64,000 nt of DNA, from assembly GCA_019752635.1 (NCBI GenBank), contig JAIELX010000044.1, positions 1-64,000 of the forward strand. Reading direction: 5' to 3'. The notes below the pieces were generated by a model. It saw nothing but the letters and a program-made list of their open reading frames with translations, was not told the DNA's origin and did not search any database. The stretch comes from Candidatus Obscuribacterales bacterium. GTDB lineage: Bacteria > Cyanobacteriota > Vampirovibrionia > Obscuribacterales > Obscuribacteraceae. The translations under genes were made by a program, and so were the position numbers. Below are positions 35,443-44,421 of the stretch, in pieces (position 1 is the first letter of the stretch; each line of letters begins with the position of its first letter).

Positions 35443-36567
35443 TTACTTAGCAGCTGCCACCGCTGCTTTTACGGCGTCTTCCAGATCGGGATAGAGCTTG
35501 GTGCCGCTGTCGGCGAGCATCTTCTCCGCAATGTCCTGGTTGTTGCCGCGAAGGCGGACAACCATTTTGCGCTCCGGATGGCGTTTCTTGAACTCGACCA
35601 GCGCGCCTGCTACTTCATCACAAGCGGTGATGCCGCCGAGGATGTTGAGCAGGATCGCTTTTACTTTCGGGTTTTCGTGCACAATTTCCAGACCGGCTAA
35701 GGTCTTTTCCTGATCGGAGCCACCGCCGGCATCCAGGAAGTTCCCCGGCTGTCCGCCGAAGTTCTTCACCATGTCCATTGTTGCCATGGTCAGTCCGGCT
35801 CCGTTGCACATGATGCCGATGTCGCCGTCCAGTTCCACCAGGTTCAGCCCCAGTTTGCGCGACTTGCGCTCGCGTTCGGAAAGGTCGCACATGTGCTTGT
35901 CTTGCCAGCCGCGGAATCTTTCTTGCCGGCCCATCGCGTCGTCGTTGATGGTGATTTTGCCGTCCAGAGCCAGGACATCTTCCCCGCTGGTGATGACGAG
36001 CGGATTAATCTCAGCGAGATCCAAATCCAGCTCTTCAAAGCAGCGGAACAGCTTTCCTGCCAGATCTGCTACTTTAGCCAGAAGCGCACCTTTCAACCCC
36101 ATGAGTTTCGCGAGCTTGCGACCCATGTATGGTTGATAGGGGTACTGAACCGGCATCGTGATGATGTCCGGGTTCGTTTCGATTTCAATGCCGCCGTCTG
36201 CAGCTGCAATGAAAATCGGGCAACCGGACGTTCTGTCCATTGTTACGGACATATACATCTCTTTGGCGATGTTAACCTTGGGCTCAACGAGCAAGCTTTC
36301 GGTCTTGGAATGCTTGATTTGAAGTGCCAGCAGTGTCTCTGACAGCTTTTCGCCTTCTTGCAAATCCTTGGCAAACTTAATGCCACCTGCTTTGCCTCGG
36401 CCACCGGACAATACCTGACATTTTAGTGTCAGGGGATAACCGAAATGTACTTTTCGCAATTCCGCCGGTTTTGTTATCCGTACACTCGGGGGAACGTTTA
36501 TGCCGAACTCCGCAAAAATGCGCTTGGCTTCGTATTCGTAGAGATCCAAGTTCTTCACCCTCTCCAT
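35443..36567 (-). CDS. sucC: Succinyl-CoA synthetase (ADP-forming) beta subunit
   Basis: SucC has the ATP-grasp domain that binds nucleotide and Mg and the C-terminal domain that meets SucD. Seen here are [16 protein letters not shown] at the N-terminus, [69 protein letters not shown] and [13 protein letters not shown], all as in the family; length is normal. Start choice is uncertain: ATG at 36567 is given, but TTG at 36549 (reading MDLYEYEAK) has a GGAGAGG site at good spacing and fits the usual N-terminus better. It is first in the operon with sucD. Confidence 0.94.
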   Translation of the reverse strand: MERVKNLDLYEYEAKRIFAEFGINVPPSVRITKPAELRKVHFGYPLTLKCQVLSGGRGKAGGIKFAKDLQEGEKLSETLLALQIKHSKTESLLVEPKVNIAKEMYMSVTMDRTSGCPIFIAAADGGIEIETNPDIITMPVQYPYQPYMGRKLAKLMGLKGALLAKVADLAGKLFRCFEELDLDLAEINPLVITSGEDVLALDGKITINDDAMGRQERFRGWQDKHMCDLSERERKSRKLGLNLVELDGDIGIMCNGAGLTMATMDMVKNFGGQPGNFLDAGGGSDQEKTLAGLEIVHENPKVKAILLNILGGITACDEVAGALVEFKKRHPERKMVVRLRGNNQDIAEKMLADSGTKLYPDLEDAVKAAVAAAK

Positions 36568-36637
36568 TATCAGCTTGGGATGCAAGTTCCCGAGATTTTA
36601 GACCACTGGGGACGAAAACCGCGAAAAGATCAGAAAA

Positions 36638-36673
36638 TGTTCCTCTCTATATGGAACGCTTATAATTAAGCAA
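36638..36673. promoter_or_regulatory. Overlapping divergent promoters between sucC and the MshEN-TPR gene
   Basis: For the minus strand, TTGCTT (36673-36668) and TATAGA (36651-36646) are 16 bases apart and could drive sucCD. For the plus strand a perfect TATAAT lies at 36661-36666, with only a weak -35 (TGTTCC) 17 bases upstream. GTTCC and GGAAC flank the region as a small inverted repeat. The two promoters would exclude each other. Confidence 0.4.
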
Positions 36674-36761
36674 CCGGGTGCGGGCGGTGCACGGACACGT
36701 GGCATGGCTGACGACCGGGACTGCGAAACTCAAATATGACTAGGAATAACGGTGGACTGAA

Positions 36762-38888
36762 ATGAGCGACCCTGGAAACGAAGCCAAAAAGCTCGGCGAA
36801 TTGCTGGTGGAGTCCGGGCTCATTCCAGCGGATAAACTGCCTGAGGGGCTTGAGTACGCACGGGCCAACAAACTGCCGCTGGGGCGGGTGCTGCTGACAT
36901 GGCATTTACTCAAGAAGGAAGACTTGGAATCGGCTTTACATTCCCAAGCGCTGATCAAAGTGGACCAGCTCCCGGCAGCCATTGCTGCCAAGGCGATAGC
37001 CTTGTCCTCTCGCGAGAATATTTCCATTGATCGTGCCCTGAAGAGGCTTGGCTGGCAGCCCGACAAGTTCGTTCAGGGCGAGCCGCACTCGTTGGCAATA
37101 GCCCGAGAAGAGGTCAACACCGCACGAGCGGCGTTCGGACCTTCTCACCCGGAAACCGCTATGGCATTGCTGAACTATGCCGATACCTGCGCGGAAGAGG
37201 AACATGCCGAGGAAGCGGAGACGGCGTACAAAAAGACCATCAGTATAGTAGAGCAGTGTTTCGGGACTCAAAGTCCGGAAATGGCCGCGGTGCTGCCTAA
37301 GCTGGCAGAGCTCTACTTCACGCAGGACCGCTTTAAAGAATCCGAGCAATACTTTTGGCGAACCTATGAAATAAAGCAAGCCTTGCTCGGCGATGACGCG
37401 ATGGAAGTGGCTGAATGTCTGCAGTCCCTGGCGGAGCTGTATGAAGTTCAGTCCGAGTACTTGCAGGCTGAGCGGTACTATCTTGCATCAATAGGTATTA
37501 AGGAACGGATACTGGAAGCTGATGATCCTGAGCTTTTGGAGAGCTTGAAGAAGCTGGTGCTGGTTTGCAAGCAGCGAGAGAAGCGCCCAGAGGAAAAAGT
37601 GACAGGGGAAGTGATTGTTGATGCCGGTTTGTTGACGCGCGAGAAAATCGATGAAGCGTTGGAACTGGCGAAGAAGTACAACATTCCAATCGGGCGGACG
37701 TTGGTCTCGATGCGTCAACTTGCCGAAGATGATTTGCAAAGAGTGCTACATGCACGAATGTTGATGTTGGACGGTGCGCTGCCTGCATCCGTTGTTATTC
37801 GCGCGTTGAAGTGGGCGTCTAAGCAAGGCACCAGTGTGGAGCAGGCCTTGCGTGCCATGGGGTGGAAGAAGGAAGACACGGCGGAGCAGAAGCAACTCGA
37901 GCGATTGTTGAAGTCGTCGGAGGAGCTGGTTCGGCTTGAAAAAGCGCTGACCCCCGATCATACGGACGTAGGAATCAAATGTATCGAGTTGGCGGACCTC
38001 TACGCCGGCGCTAACAACTGTCGAGAAGCGGAGATTTTGCTTGGTCGTGCGTTGCGAATATTCCGCGACAATTTGAGCGACAGCGATATGATCACTGCCA
38101 ACACACTGGTGAATTTGTCGGATATTCTCATCAGGCAAGGAAAGCTTGCCGAAGCGGAAACCAATCTGAGTGAAGCGCTCAGTATTACGGAATCTGTCCT
38201 GGGTAAGGCAAGTAATCGGACTGCAGAAGTGTTGCAGCAGTTGGGAAGACTGAAATTGATTGCCACTGATTACGCTGGCGCCCTTGAGTGTTATCGACGC
38301 TCGCGAGACATCTGCGAAATGAATTCCAGCTCGGCGGATGCGGGTGGTCTATCAAATCTGCATGAGTTGGAAGGCGACTGCTTAGCGCAGTTGCGAGACC
38401 ATAAGGGTGCGATAGAGTCATATGAGCGGGCTTTGGTGCTGCGGGAAAAATCAATGATCTCTTCCGGCAATCCGCAAATTACCGGAATCGAAAACAAGAT
38501 TGGACTTCTCTACATGTCCATCGGCGACGCTGTCTCTGCGATTAAGCATTATGAGAGAGCCGTGGAGCTGACTGAAAAAGCTGTTGGCGCCGTGCATCCA
38601 TCAATCGCATTTGCGCTCTTGAACCTGGCTGATGCCAGTGTTGCGATGAAGGACCATGAGCAGGCGAGTCAACACTATCGTCGTGCGGTAATAATCATTG
38701 AGCAGATCTCCGGACCTGTTCACGAAGACACGGCTAAAGTGCTTGAGCGCTACATGCAGTTTCTAAACGATACCGGTATGACGGAAGAAGCTACAAGAAT
38801 TGATCGTCGTATACGGGAGATTCGCACTGGCAGCGGGCCTCGGGCGACAGTGGTGCAGTTGCGTCCGGTCATAAGAAGGGATCGTTAA
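36762..38888 (+). CDS. Two MshEN-like domains combined with TPR repeats
   Basis: The 708-residue protein has two copies of a small helical module. Copy 1 (residues ~5-100) reads KLGELLVESGLIPADKLPEG, then LPLGRVLLTWHLLKKEDLES. Copy 2 (~282-372) reads VTGEVIVDAGLLTREKIDEA, then IPIGRTLVSMRQLAEDDLQR. This is the pattern of the N-terminal domain of type II secretion/MSHA pilus ATPases (MshEN, T2SSE_N), a domain that can bind cyclic di-GMP. Each copy is followed by TPR_12/Kinesin-light-chain-like repeats (for example ETAMALLNYADTCAEEEHAE and IAFALLNLADASVAMKDHEQ). No ATPase is present. Roles could be scaffolding with ligand-dependent regulation, but c-di-GMP binding is only inferred. The stop is six bases before ribD. 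Confidence 0.72.
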   Translation: MSDPGNEAKKLGELLVESGLIPADKLPEGLEYARANKLPLGRVLLTWHLLKKEDLESALHSQALIKVDQLPAAIAAKAIALSSRENISIDRALKRLGWQPDKFVQGEPHSLAIAREEVNTARAAFGPSHPETAMALLNYADTCAEEEHAEEAETAYKKTISIVEQCFGTQSPEMAAVLPKLAELYFTQDRFKESEQYFWRTYEIKQALLGDDAMEVAECLQSLAELYEVQSEYLQAERYYLASIGIKERILEADDPELLESLKKLVLVCKQREKRPEEKVTGEVIVDAGLLTREKIDEALELAKKYNIPIGRTLVSMRQLAEDDLQRVLHARMLMLDGALPASVVIRALKWASKQGTSVEQALRAMGWKKEDTAEQKQLERLLKSSEELVRLEKALTPDHTDVGIKCIELADLYAGANNCREAEILLGRALRIFRDNLSDSDMITANTLVNLSDILIRQGKLAEAETNLSEALSITESVLGKASNRTAEVLQQLGRLKLIATDYAGALECYRRSRDICEMNSSSADAGGLSNLHELEGDCLAQLRDHKGAIESYERALVLREKSMISSGNPQITGIENKIGLLYMSIGDAVSAIKHYERAVELTEKAVGAVHPSIAFALLNLADASVAMKDHEQASQHYRRAVIIIEQISGPVHEDTAKVLERYMQFLNDTGMTEEATRIDRRIREIRTGSGPRATVVQLRPVIRRDR

Positions 38889-38894
38889 ACCTGC

Positions 38895-40025
38895 ATGTCC
38901 TCCCAAACAGAGGCCGAAGACTCCGACTTGCAAATCATGCGGCAAGCTATCGCGTTGGCGCGGCAGGGTGAAGGACGCACGGCACCAAACCCGGCTGTCG
39001 GCGCTATAATTTTGGACGAAAATAACATTGTTGTTGGTCGCGGGTTTCATCCTCGCGCCGGAGAGTCGCACGCGGAAGTTTTTGCCTTTGACGAGGCCGG
39101 TGCCCGAGCCCGCGGCGGTACACTCTTTGTCACCTTGGAACCGTGTTGTCACCATGGTCGAACGCCTCCTTGCCTGGATAGAGTTCGTGCAAGCGGAGTC
39201 AAGCGCGTCGTCATCGGTATGCTTGATCCAAATCCGCTTGTTGCCGGCAAGAGTGCGGAGATTCTGCGATCCGATGGAATTGCCACCACAGTTGGTATCG
39301 CCGAGCAAGAATGTCGGCACCTCAATCGCGGTTTTGTCAAAAGAATGAAGAGCGGGCTGCCCTGGGTTGCCCTGAAACTTGCCGTGACTCTCGATGGACG
39401 GATAGCGGATCGAACCGGGAGTAGCCGCTGGATCTCAGGACCCGAGGCGCGACTATACGTCCATGAACTTCGCAACAGATTTGATTGCGTCCTCGTTGGC
39501 TCGGGTACGGCGTTGAATGACGACCCCGAGTTAACTGTTCGCGGAATTGAGGGGGCGCGAAACCCTGTTCGTGCCGTATTTGATCCGAAGTTGAAGGTGT
39601 CGTCGACAGCACGCATTTGCAGAGCTTCCGTGGCTGGTGAGGCTACGCCTGCAACCGTAATATTCTGTGATCAGTCAAAGGCGTTTGAACACAAGGATGA
39701 CTTTGCTTCACACGTACAACTTATCGGATTGTCCGACGCCTCCGCCGAGTCTAAGCTTACTCGCGCCATGCGTAGACTCGTTGATGCGGGGATCAACAGT
39801 GTGCTCTGCGAAGGTGGCGCAAAGTTCGCCGCAAGCATGCTCGAACAGCAACTTGTTGATGAGGTTCACTGGATTATTGCGACAAAATTTTTGGTGGACG
39901 GACAAGCGTTGAGCGCCTTGTCCGGTGAGAATCTCGTACCATTGCCGAGTGCGATTGAACTTCAAAACACGGAAGTCTCAAAACTCGGCGATGACGTACT
40001 CATTAAGGGCACTGTTGTTTATTGA
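38895..40025 (+). CDS. ribD: Bifunctional riboflavin biosynthesis deaminase/reductase
   Basis: RibD deaminates and then reduces the pyrimidine intermediate in riboflavin synthesis. The N-terminal ~145 residues are a zinc-dependent CDA-fold deaminase: SHAEVFAF with His59 and Glu61, and EPCCHHGRTPPC, which supplies the zinc cysteines. From ~150 the RibD C-terminal reductase domain (DHFR-like) follows: WVALKLAVTLDGRIAD, SRWISGPEAR, VLVGSGTALNDDPELTVR, and SVLCEGGAKFAASML near the end. Length (376) is typical. Transcribed with the MshEN-TPR gene (six-base gap). The other rib genes are not in the window. Confidence 0.95.
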   Translation: MSSQTEAEDSDLQIMRQAIALARQGEGRTAPNPAVGAIILDENNIVVGRGFHPRAGESHAEVFAFDEAGARARGGTLFVTLEPCCHHGRTPPCLDRVRASGVKRVVIGMLDPNPLVAGKSAEILRSDGIATTVGIAEQECRHLNRGFVKRMKSGLPWVALKLAVTLDGRIADRTGSSRWISGPEARLYVHELRNRFDCVLVGSGTALNDDPELTVRGIEGARNPVRAVFDPKLKVSSTARICRASVAGEATPATVIFCDQSKAFEHKDDFASHVQLIGLSDASAESKLTRAMRRLVDAGINSVLCEGGAKFAASMLEQQLVDEVHWIIATKFLVDGQALSALSGENLVPLPSAIELQNTEVSKLGDDVLIKGTVVY

Positions 40026-40042
40026 AAGCTGCGGTCCGGCTG

Positions 40043-40471
40043 CTAGAGTACAAATCCACCGGGGGTGTCGGGCCTGCCAATCGTGCGGTCGATAGGCCCG
40101 GCATCGCCGTATCTCTGAGGTCGTGTTGTGAACGACGATCGAGTTTCGAGCTCTCCACTATTCATCGGGCTCTGGTCCATGCCCGCCATCATATGTGGTG
40201 ACGGAACTCCCGGGCTGGGGGTCGAACCTCCAGTCTGTTGTAAGCTCACATCGGGAAATGCTCCCGGCGTGTTCAGTCCGCCTAGGATGTAGCCTAAGCG
40301 CTCATCGGGACTTAAGGTTTGCGGGGGCGCGTTACTTGAACTCACCCCACCCTTCAAGACGGAGCTTGAGTGATTGCCGTTTGCAGCATAGCTTGAGGAA
40401 GCCAAGCTATGCGATGAAATTAGTCCTGCGAGGATGCATAATGTTGTTCTGATGGCCTTGTTCTTTAGCAT
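40043..40471 (-). CDS. Secreted low-complexity protein, unknown function
   Basis: The 142-residue protein has a signal peptide (residues 1-30: basic start, LCILAGLISSHSLA core, cleavage near SYA-AN). The rest is rich in Ser, Pro, Gly and Thr with no globular pattern except a short helix DERLGYILGGLNTP. The ATG is preceded by AAGGAG. Convergent with ribD. No family recognised. Confidence 0.65.
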   Translation of the reverse strand: MLKNKAIRTTLCILAGLISSHSLASSSYAANGNHSSSVLKGGVSSSNAPPQTLSPDERLGYILGGLNTPGAFPDVSLQQTGGSTPSPGVPSPHMMAGMDQSPMNSGELETRSSFTTRPQRYGDAGPIDRTIGRPDTPGGFVL

Positions 40472-40816
40472 AGAGTCTCCTTCTACCCGTTACGCTCGAT
40501 CAAAGTTTTTTCGGCGCAAGGTTTTTCTGCTGGTAATAACGAGGAGGACGTCGCATCCCCGGACCTGTTCCTAGAGCCTAGCTTGCGGTGGGGGGGCCGT
40601 ACCGTCGCTTCGGCCTCAATCGTACGCTTGTTCGAGCATTCCTGCGAATTTGTTCGAGCTGCGGACTCTTTCTCCCGCTTCATCAGGGCTAGCGTCTCGC
40701 TTAAGGTCGTGCTGAAACTTAGAGCATGTGCGCATTATCAAAGGGTGAAATTCCCCTTCCCCTATGACCGATTTGGCTTTATGGTCTTATTGAATGGTTA
40801 TCGGCGGAAATGAGTC
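40472..40816. other. 345-base divergent intergenic region, no clear feature
   Basis: It should contain the promoters of the secreted protein (minus) and the acetyltransferase (plus). I see no convincing promoter pair, hairpin or protein-like frame. Confidence 0.3.
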
Positions 40817-41620
40817 ATGCTTACTGGAGAGAAGGCGAAGTCGCAGTTAGCACTGAGTATTGAAAGAACTCACTTTGCGAATGCGCGCTGTTACGCGGAG
40901 ATAAATGCCACCAGTCTGTGGCAGACAGAATCCATGACCGGTAGCAGAGCAATCCGTCCTGTGGAATGGTTGAACTCTGTCTTTACCTACAACCGACCTG
41001 GTGGTGTGCCCGTAAACGAGCTGGAGGAACTGGTCGAAAGGTTTCGTCCGGACTCCTTCACTTGGTATTTGGGTGTGATGGTCGAGGAACCGGATATGGT
41101 GCGCCGGTCGCTCTTAGACTTTGGATTCGTGCATGCGGACACGCATGTTTGTATGACGTTGACGCCGGAAAACTTCAAAACTAAAGCCGACATTGCCGAC
41201 TTTGAAGTGATTTGCATGAGCGAAGAGTATCAAGTTCGCGATTGGTTGACTCCTACTGAGGTCGCATTTGAGTTTCCTCCGGATGCGTATGATTGCCTTG
41301 ACACTTTCGTGCGATCGGATCTTGAGACCACGCACCACGAGCCGCGATTTGTCGGGTACTACAGAGGACAACCGGTAAGCAGCTGTAGCTACTTTGTTCA
41401 TGAGGGGCAACCAGTCATCTATTGGGTTGGAACACTGCCCGAGTTTCGCCTACGCGGATTCGCGCGCAAAGTTGTTGAAGCCGCAGTCGCTCATTGCTTC
41501 AGTAATCACAATGCGCCAGTAGCTCTTTATGCCACCGAAATGGGCGCACCAGTCTACAAGGCAATCGGCTTCGAACCACTCTACAATCAATACAAGTTTG
41601 TTTATACGCCTGTAGTTTGA
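40817..41620 (+). CDS. GNAT-family N-acetyltransferase
   Basis: This acyl-CoA-dependent transferase has 267 residues. The C-terminal part shows the GNAT core: VIYWVGTLPEFRLRGFARKV is the beta4-alpha3 acetyl-CoA-binding motif (R-x-x-G-x-A), followed by EAAVAHCFSNHNAPVALYAT, then APVYKAIGFEPLYNQYKF, as in many GNATs. The N-terminal half (~1-150) has a degenerate second GNAT-like fold with an alternating pattern (SLLDFGFVHADTHVCMTLTP), so this may be a tandem-GNAT protein. The substrate is unknown. Monocistronic. Confidence 0.82.
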   Translation: MLTGEKAKSQLALSIERTHFANARCYAEINATSLWQTESMTGSRAIRPVEWLNSVFTYNRPGGVPVNELEELVERFRPDSFTWYLGVMVEEPDMVRRSLLDFGFVHADTHVCMTLTPENFKTKADIADFEVICMSEEYQVRDWLTPTEVAFEFPPDAYDCLDTFVRSDLETTHHEPRFVGYYRGQPVSSCSYFVHEGQPVIYWVGTLPEFRLRGFARKVVEAAVAHCFSNHNAPVALYATEMGAPVYKAIGFEPLYNQYKFVYTPVV

Positions 41621-41930
41621 GTTAAACAGCGTCGACCATTGTATCGGCTTGGTCTGTCGCTGATAGATCGCAACCGCACCAGGCGGGGCGCAATCCTTGC
41701 GGGTGGTTAAGAGGTTGTGGCTGTGTTTTTCCCCCGGCAAATCAGTGCATAAGCGAAAGTTAAGTTTTTCCTTGTCTCAGTCGGGTGATTAAAAAAGGCA
41801 CATTGTCATCGTGATGGTGATCCTTTCCCGTTCATGCTTGTTCGGAGAAATTTCCAAGCTAATCCCGGATGAGCTAAATCTCATAGCTGTTGCTCAAGGA
41901 AGCAAGTAACCTAAAAGCGCCTTTGGGCGG
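41621..41930. other. 310-base intergenic region
   Basis: Nothing protein-like. The only structure seen is a short TTGCT/AGCAA complement near 41890 just before the small gene at 41931. No clear terminator follows the acetyltransferase gene. Confidence 0.3.
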
Positions 41931-42170
41931 GTGGTTTCAGCGAGCGCATATTTCATGCTTGAGAACGTACAGCAATTGGAGATAGTGTCTGCATCGACAG
42001 ATGTTGTCGAAGTTCTACCGATTAAGACGCTGAGTACCTTGGAAGACTTGAACGTGCCATGTAATCACGAAGAGCGCCTGGAATGGGTTCGCAAGTCTTG
42101 CGAGCGTCTTTTCGAAAAGATGCGCGAGTTTGAAACCATGGTGAACATTTTCGAGCCTAACAAGGCTTAG
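41931..42170 (+). CDS. Small acidic protein, unknown function
   Basis: The 79-residue frame begins with GTG at 41931, or ATG at 41955 giving 71 residues. It reads as a soluble protein: a beta-like N-terminus (QQLEIVSASTDVVEVLPIKT), then a long charged helix, HEERLEWVRKSCERLFEKMR. No known family. A 150-base leader separates it from miaB. Coding status is moderately supported by the amphipathic helix and the codon pattern, not by homology. Confidence 0.45.
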   Translation: MVSASAYFMLENVQQLEIVSASTDVVEVLPIKTLSTLEDLNVPCNHEERLEWVRKSCERLFEKMREFETMVNIFEPNKA

Positions 42171-42321
42171 GAGCAAGTTTCGGGCGCTTCAACAGTTCTT
42201 AATTCCGTTCCCGGAATCACACGGGCAGACGGCTCATCCGTATATACTGGAAAGTCTGCCATCGGGCTGTAAAAGCTGATGCGCCGATCCGTCCAACACG
42301 TTCGCCAAGAGGACGCCATTT

Positions 42322-43692
42322 ATGGCTCAGCAAGTAATTAATCCCTCTGTCACCGAAGTCGAGCGCACGGCGCTAAAGAGCGTTTACATCGAAACGTTCG
42401 GCTGCCAAATGAACAAGGCCGATTCGGAAAACATGCTTGGCCTTCTCGAGGAGATCGGCTATCAATCGGTGCGTGAAATTGCCGGTGCCGATCTCATGAT
42501 TCTGAACACTTGTGCAATTCGCGAGGGCGCAGAGGATAAACTGTTCAGCTACTTGGGACGGTGGCGCCGCCTCAAAGAACAGAAACCGGGCAGTCTGATC
42601 GCCGTTGGCGGATGTGTGGCACAAGATCAGGGTGCGAATCTTATTCGCAGAGCCCCCGGTGTCGACATAGTTTTTGGTACGCATAACCTTTTTCGCTTGC
42701 CTGACCTGGTAATGCAAGCTGTCCGGGAGAAGAAGCCCGTCGTCGAAATCTATCAGGAACTGCCTGAGGAGTTGCCTGAGCTTCCCGTAATTAGACAAAG
42801 CGACTACAGCGCTTGGGTCAATATAATTTATGGCTGCGACTACAACTGCACCTATTGCATCGTGCCCTATGTGCGCGGTCGAGAAAAGAGTCGAGCTGCG
42901 GACCAAATAGTGCATGAAGTTCGCGAACTTGCTGATGCCGGCTATCTGGAAGTGACGCTGCTGGGGCAGAACGTCACCGCTTACGGCCATGATCTCGAAC
43001 CAAAGCTTCATCTGGGTGATCTGCTGCGCATGACAGGCGAGATCGACCGGATCAAGCGGGTACGTTTTGTAACGGGGCATCCGCGCGATCTCAAAGATGA
43101 GATCATCGACGCTGTGGCCGAAATTCCCAATGCTTGCGAATACTTTCATGTTCCTGTGCAAGCTGGTGATGATCGCACTCTTCGTCGAATGGCTCGTGGC
43201 TACAAAGTCGATTTCTATCGCCGTATGGTTGAGAAAATCCGCAATCGAATGCCGGAAGCATCAATCACCAGCGACTTTATTGTCGGCTTCCCCGGTGAGA
43301 CGGAACAGGAGTTCATGAACACCATTAACTTGGTGGAGGAGATCGGCTTTGACTCCTGCAACACCGCGGCTTATTCACCACGTCCCCACACGCCGGCGGC
43401 CAACTGGCCTGATCAGGTTTCGGACCATGAGAAGAACGAACGTCTTCGGTTTTTGAACAGCGTGGTTGGTGAAGTAGCACATCGGCGGAACAAGCGATTC
43501 TTAGGAAGGGCAATTGAAGTACTTGTTGAAGGCCCCAGTGCTCGTAACCCTGAGCGGCTGAGCGGGCGAACCGACGCGAATAAGATTGTCAATTTCGAAG
43601 GCGACCCATCGCTGAAAGGCAAGATGGTATCGGTCGAAATTGAAACTGTAACTGCCTGGGCCATGCGCGGCAAGCTGGTCTCCTCAAACTAG
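42322..43692 (+). CDS. miaB: tRNA-2-methylthio-N6-isopentenyladenosine synthase MiaB
   Basis: MiaB is a radical-SAM methylthiotransferase that modifies A37 of tRNAs reading UNN codons. The 456-residue chain has the three-domain plan. First is the UPF0004 domain with a second iron-sulfur cluster (Cys28 in FGCQMN, Cys64 in NTCAIRE, Cys98 in GGCVAQD). Next is the radical-SAM core with CxxxCxxC at Cys172, Cys176 and Cys179 in YGCDYNCTYCIVPYVRGRE. Last is a C-terminal TRAM domain with GRTDANKIVNFEG. FGTHN, SDFIVGFPGETE and YSPRPHTPAA support MiaB over RimO or MtaB. Confidence 0.93.
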   Translation: MAQQVINPSVTEVERTALKSVYIETFGCQMNKADSENMLGLLEEIGYQSVREIAGADLMILNTCAIREGAEDKLFSYLGRWRRLKEQKPGSLIAVGGCVAQDQGANLIRRAPGVDIVFGTHNLFRLPDLVMQAVREKKPVVEIYQELPEELPELPVIRQSDYSAWVNIIYGCDYNCTYCIVPYVRGREKSRAADQIVHEVRELADAGYLEVTLLGQNVTAYGHDLEPKLHLGDLLRMTGEIDRIKRVRFVTGHPRDLKDEIIDAVAEIPNACEYFHVPVQAGDDRTLRRMARGYKVDFYRRMVEKIRNRMPEASITSDFIVGFPGETEQEFMNTINLVEEIGFDSCNTAAYSPRPHTPAANWPDQVSDHEKNERLRFLNSVVGEVAHRRNKRFLGRAIEVLVEGPSARNPERLSGRTDANKIVNFEGDPSLKGKMVSVEIETVTAWAMRGKLVSSN

Positions 43693-43707
43693 AAAGAGGA
43701 ATAGTCT

Positions 43708-43965
43708 ATGGGCGCGGTGAATTTTGTTGATAACTACCGCAACCTTTGCATAGAAGTTTTGCTCGCCACAGTTTTGTGGTTCATAGCGTTATCGCTGATC
43801 AGCCTGTTGTGTGTGGGCTGGACCAGGGGGCTGGAGCAAATCACAACACGCTGGGGAAACCTGGTATTGGCAATTGTGGTGCTTGTGACGTCAGTGCTGT
43901 TTGGTATGATGCACTTGGAGCGGTGGCTGCTGGCGGTAGCAAGAAAGATTCTTCTTGGACATTGA
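43708..43965 (+). CDS. Small two-helix membrane protein downstream of miaB
   Basis: The 85-residue protein has hydrophobic segments at ~13-37 and ~48-66, a short N-terminal polar part and a basic C-terminal end. The ATG follows GAGG about eight bases upstream and lies 15 bases after the miaB stop, so they are probably co-transcribed. No family recognised. Confidence 0.6.
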   Translation: MGAVNFVDNYRNLCIEVLLATVLWFIALSLISLLCVGWTRGLEQITTRWGNLVLAIVVLVTSVLFGMMHLERWLLAVARKILLGH

Positions 43966-43975
43966 GTCTCGGCGC

Positions 43976-44200
43976 CTAACGCCAGACATCCTCATCATCG
44001 CGAATAAGGTAAGTAACCAAGCCGAAAAGTATGGTGCCAATGCTGACTACGAATAGTACGCCAGCGGGCACAATCAGTAACGCTGGCGCAGGTGAGGAGT
44101 GCGCGCTGCAAAACAGGTTCACGGCTACTGCGGCTGCAATCACACCGAGGGCTGTTTCGATGATATAGATCAGTTTCTTCAGCTCAAAGATAGAGAACAT
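43976..44200 (-). CDS. Small two-helix membrane protein
   Basis: The 74-residue protein starts at ATG 44200, chosen because AGGAG lies six bases upstream; longer in-frame starts exist to 44239. It has helices ~9-29 and ~38-62 and ends in an acidic segment (RDDEDVWR). Convergent with the miaB operon. Unknown function. Confidence 0.55.
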   Translation of the reverse strand: MFSIFELKKLIYIIETALGVIAAAVAVNLFCSAHSSPAPALLIVPAGVLFVVSIGTILFGLVTYLIRDDEDVWR

Positions 44201-44283
44201 CTGCATCTCCTGGTTGGCAGGAAAAATACCATTCCGCACGGGCGCGCCGCCTCGTCCGGACGGATGATTCCCTTAGTCCTGTT

Positions 44284-44289
44284 TATAAT
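44284..44289 (+). promoter_or_regulatory. Candidate -10 box for the secreted-protein gene at 44422
   Basis: A perfect TATAAT stands about 130 bases upstream of the ATG, but I see no good -35 at 16-18 bases. It would give a long leader. Weak call. Confidence 0.25.
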
Positions 44290-44421
44290 ATTCTGTGTGC
44301 GTTGTACGCATGGTGTGACTGAAAACCATCTGTACATGGGCTTGTGCGGGAACTGGTACGGATCTGTTCGCGTCAATTCGGATAGCAATTCTAAACCCCG
44401 ACCCGACAAAGAGGACATATT

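Noticed and set aside
40195-40240. A GGGGGTCGAACCTCC stretch resembling a tRNA T-arm
   Set aside because: No acceptor, D-arm or anticodon stem is present around it, and it lies inside a secreted-protein gene.
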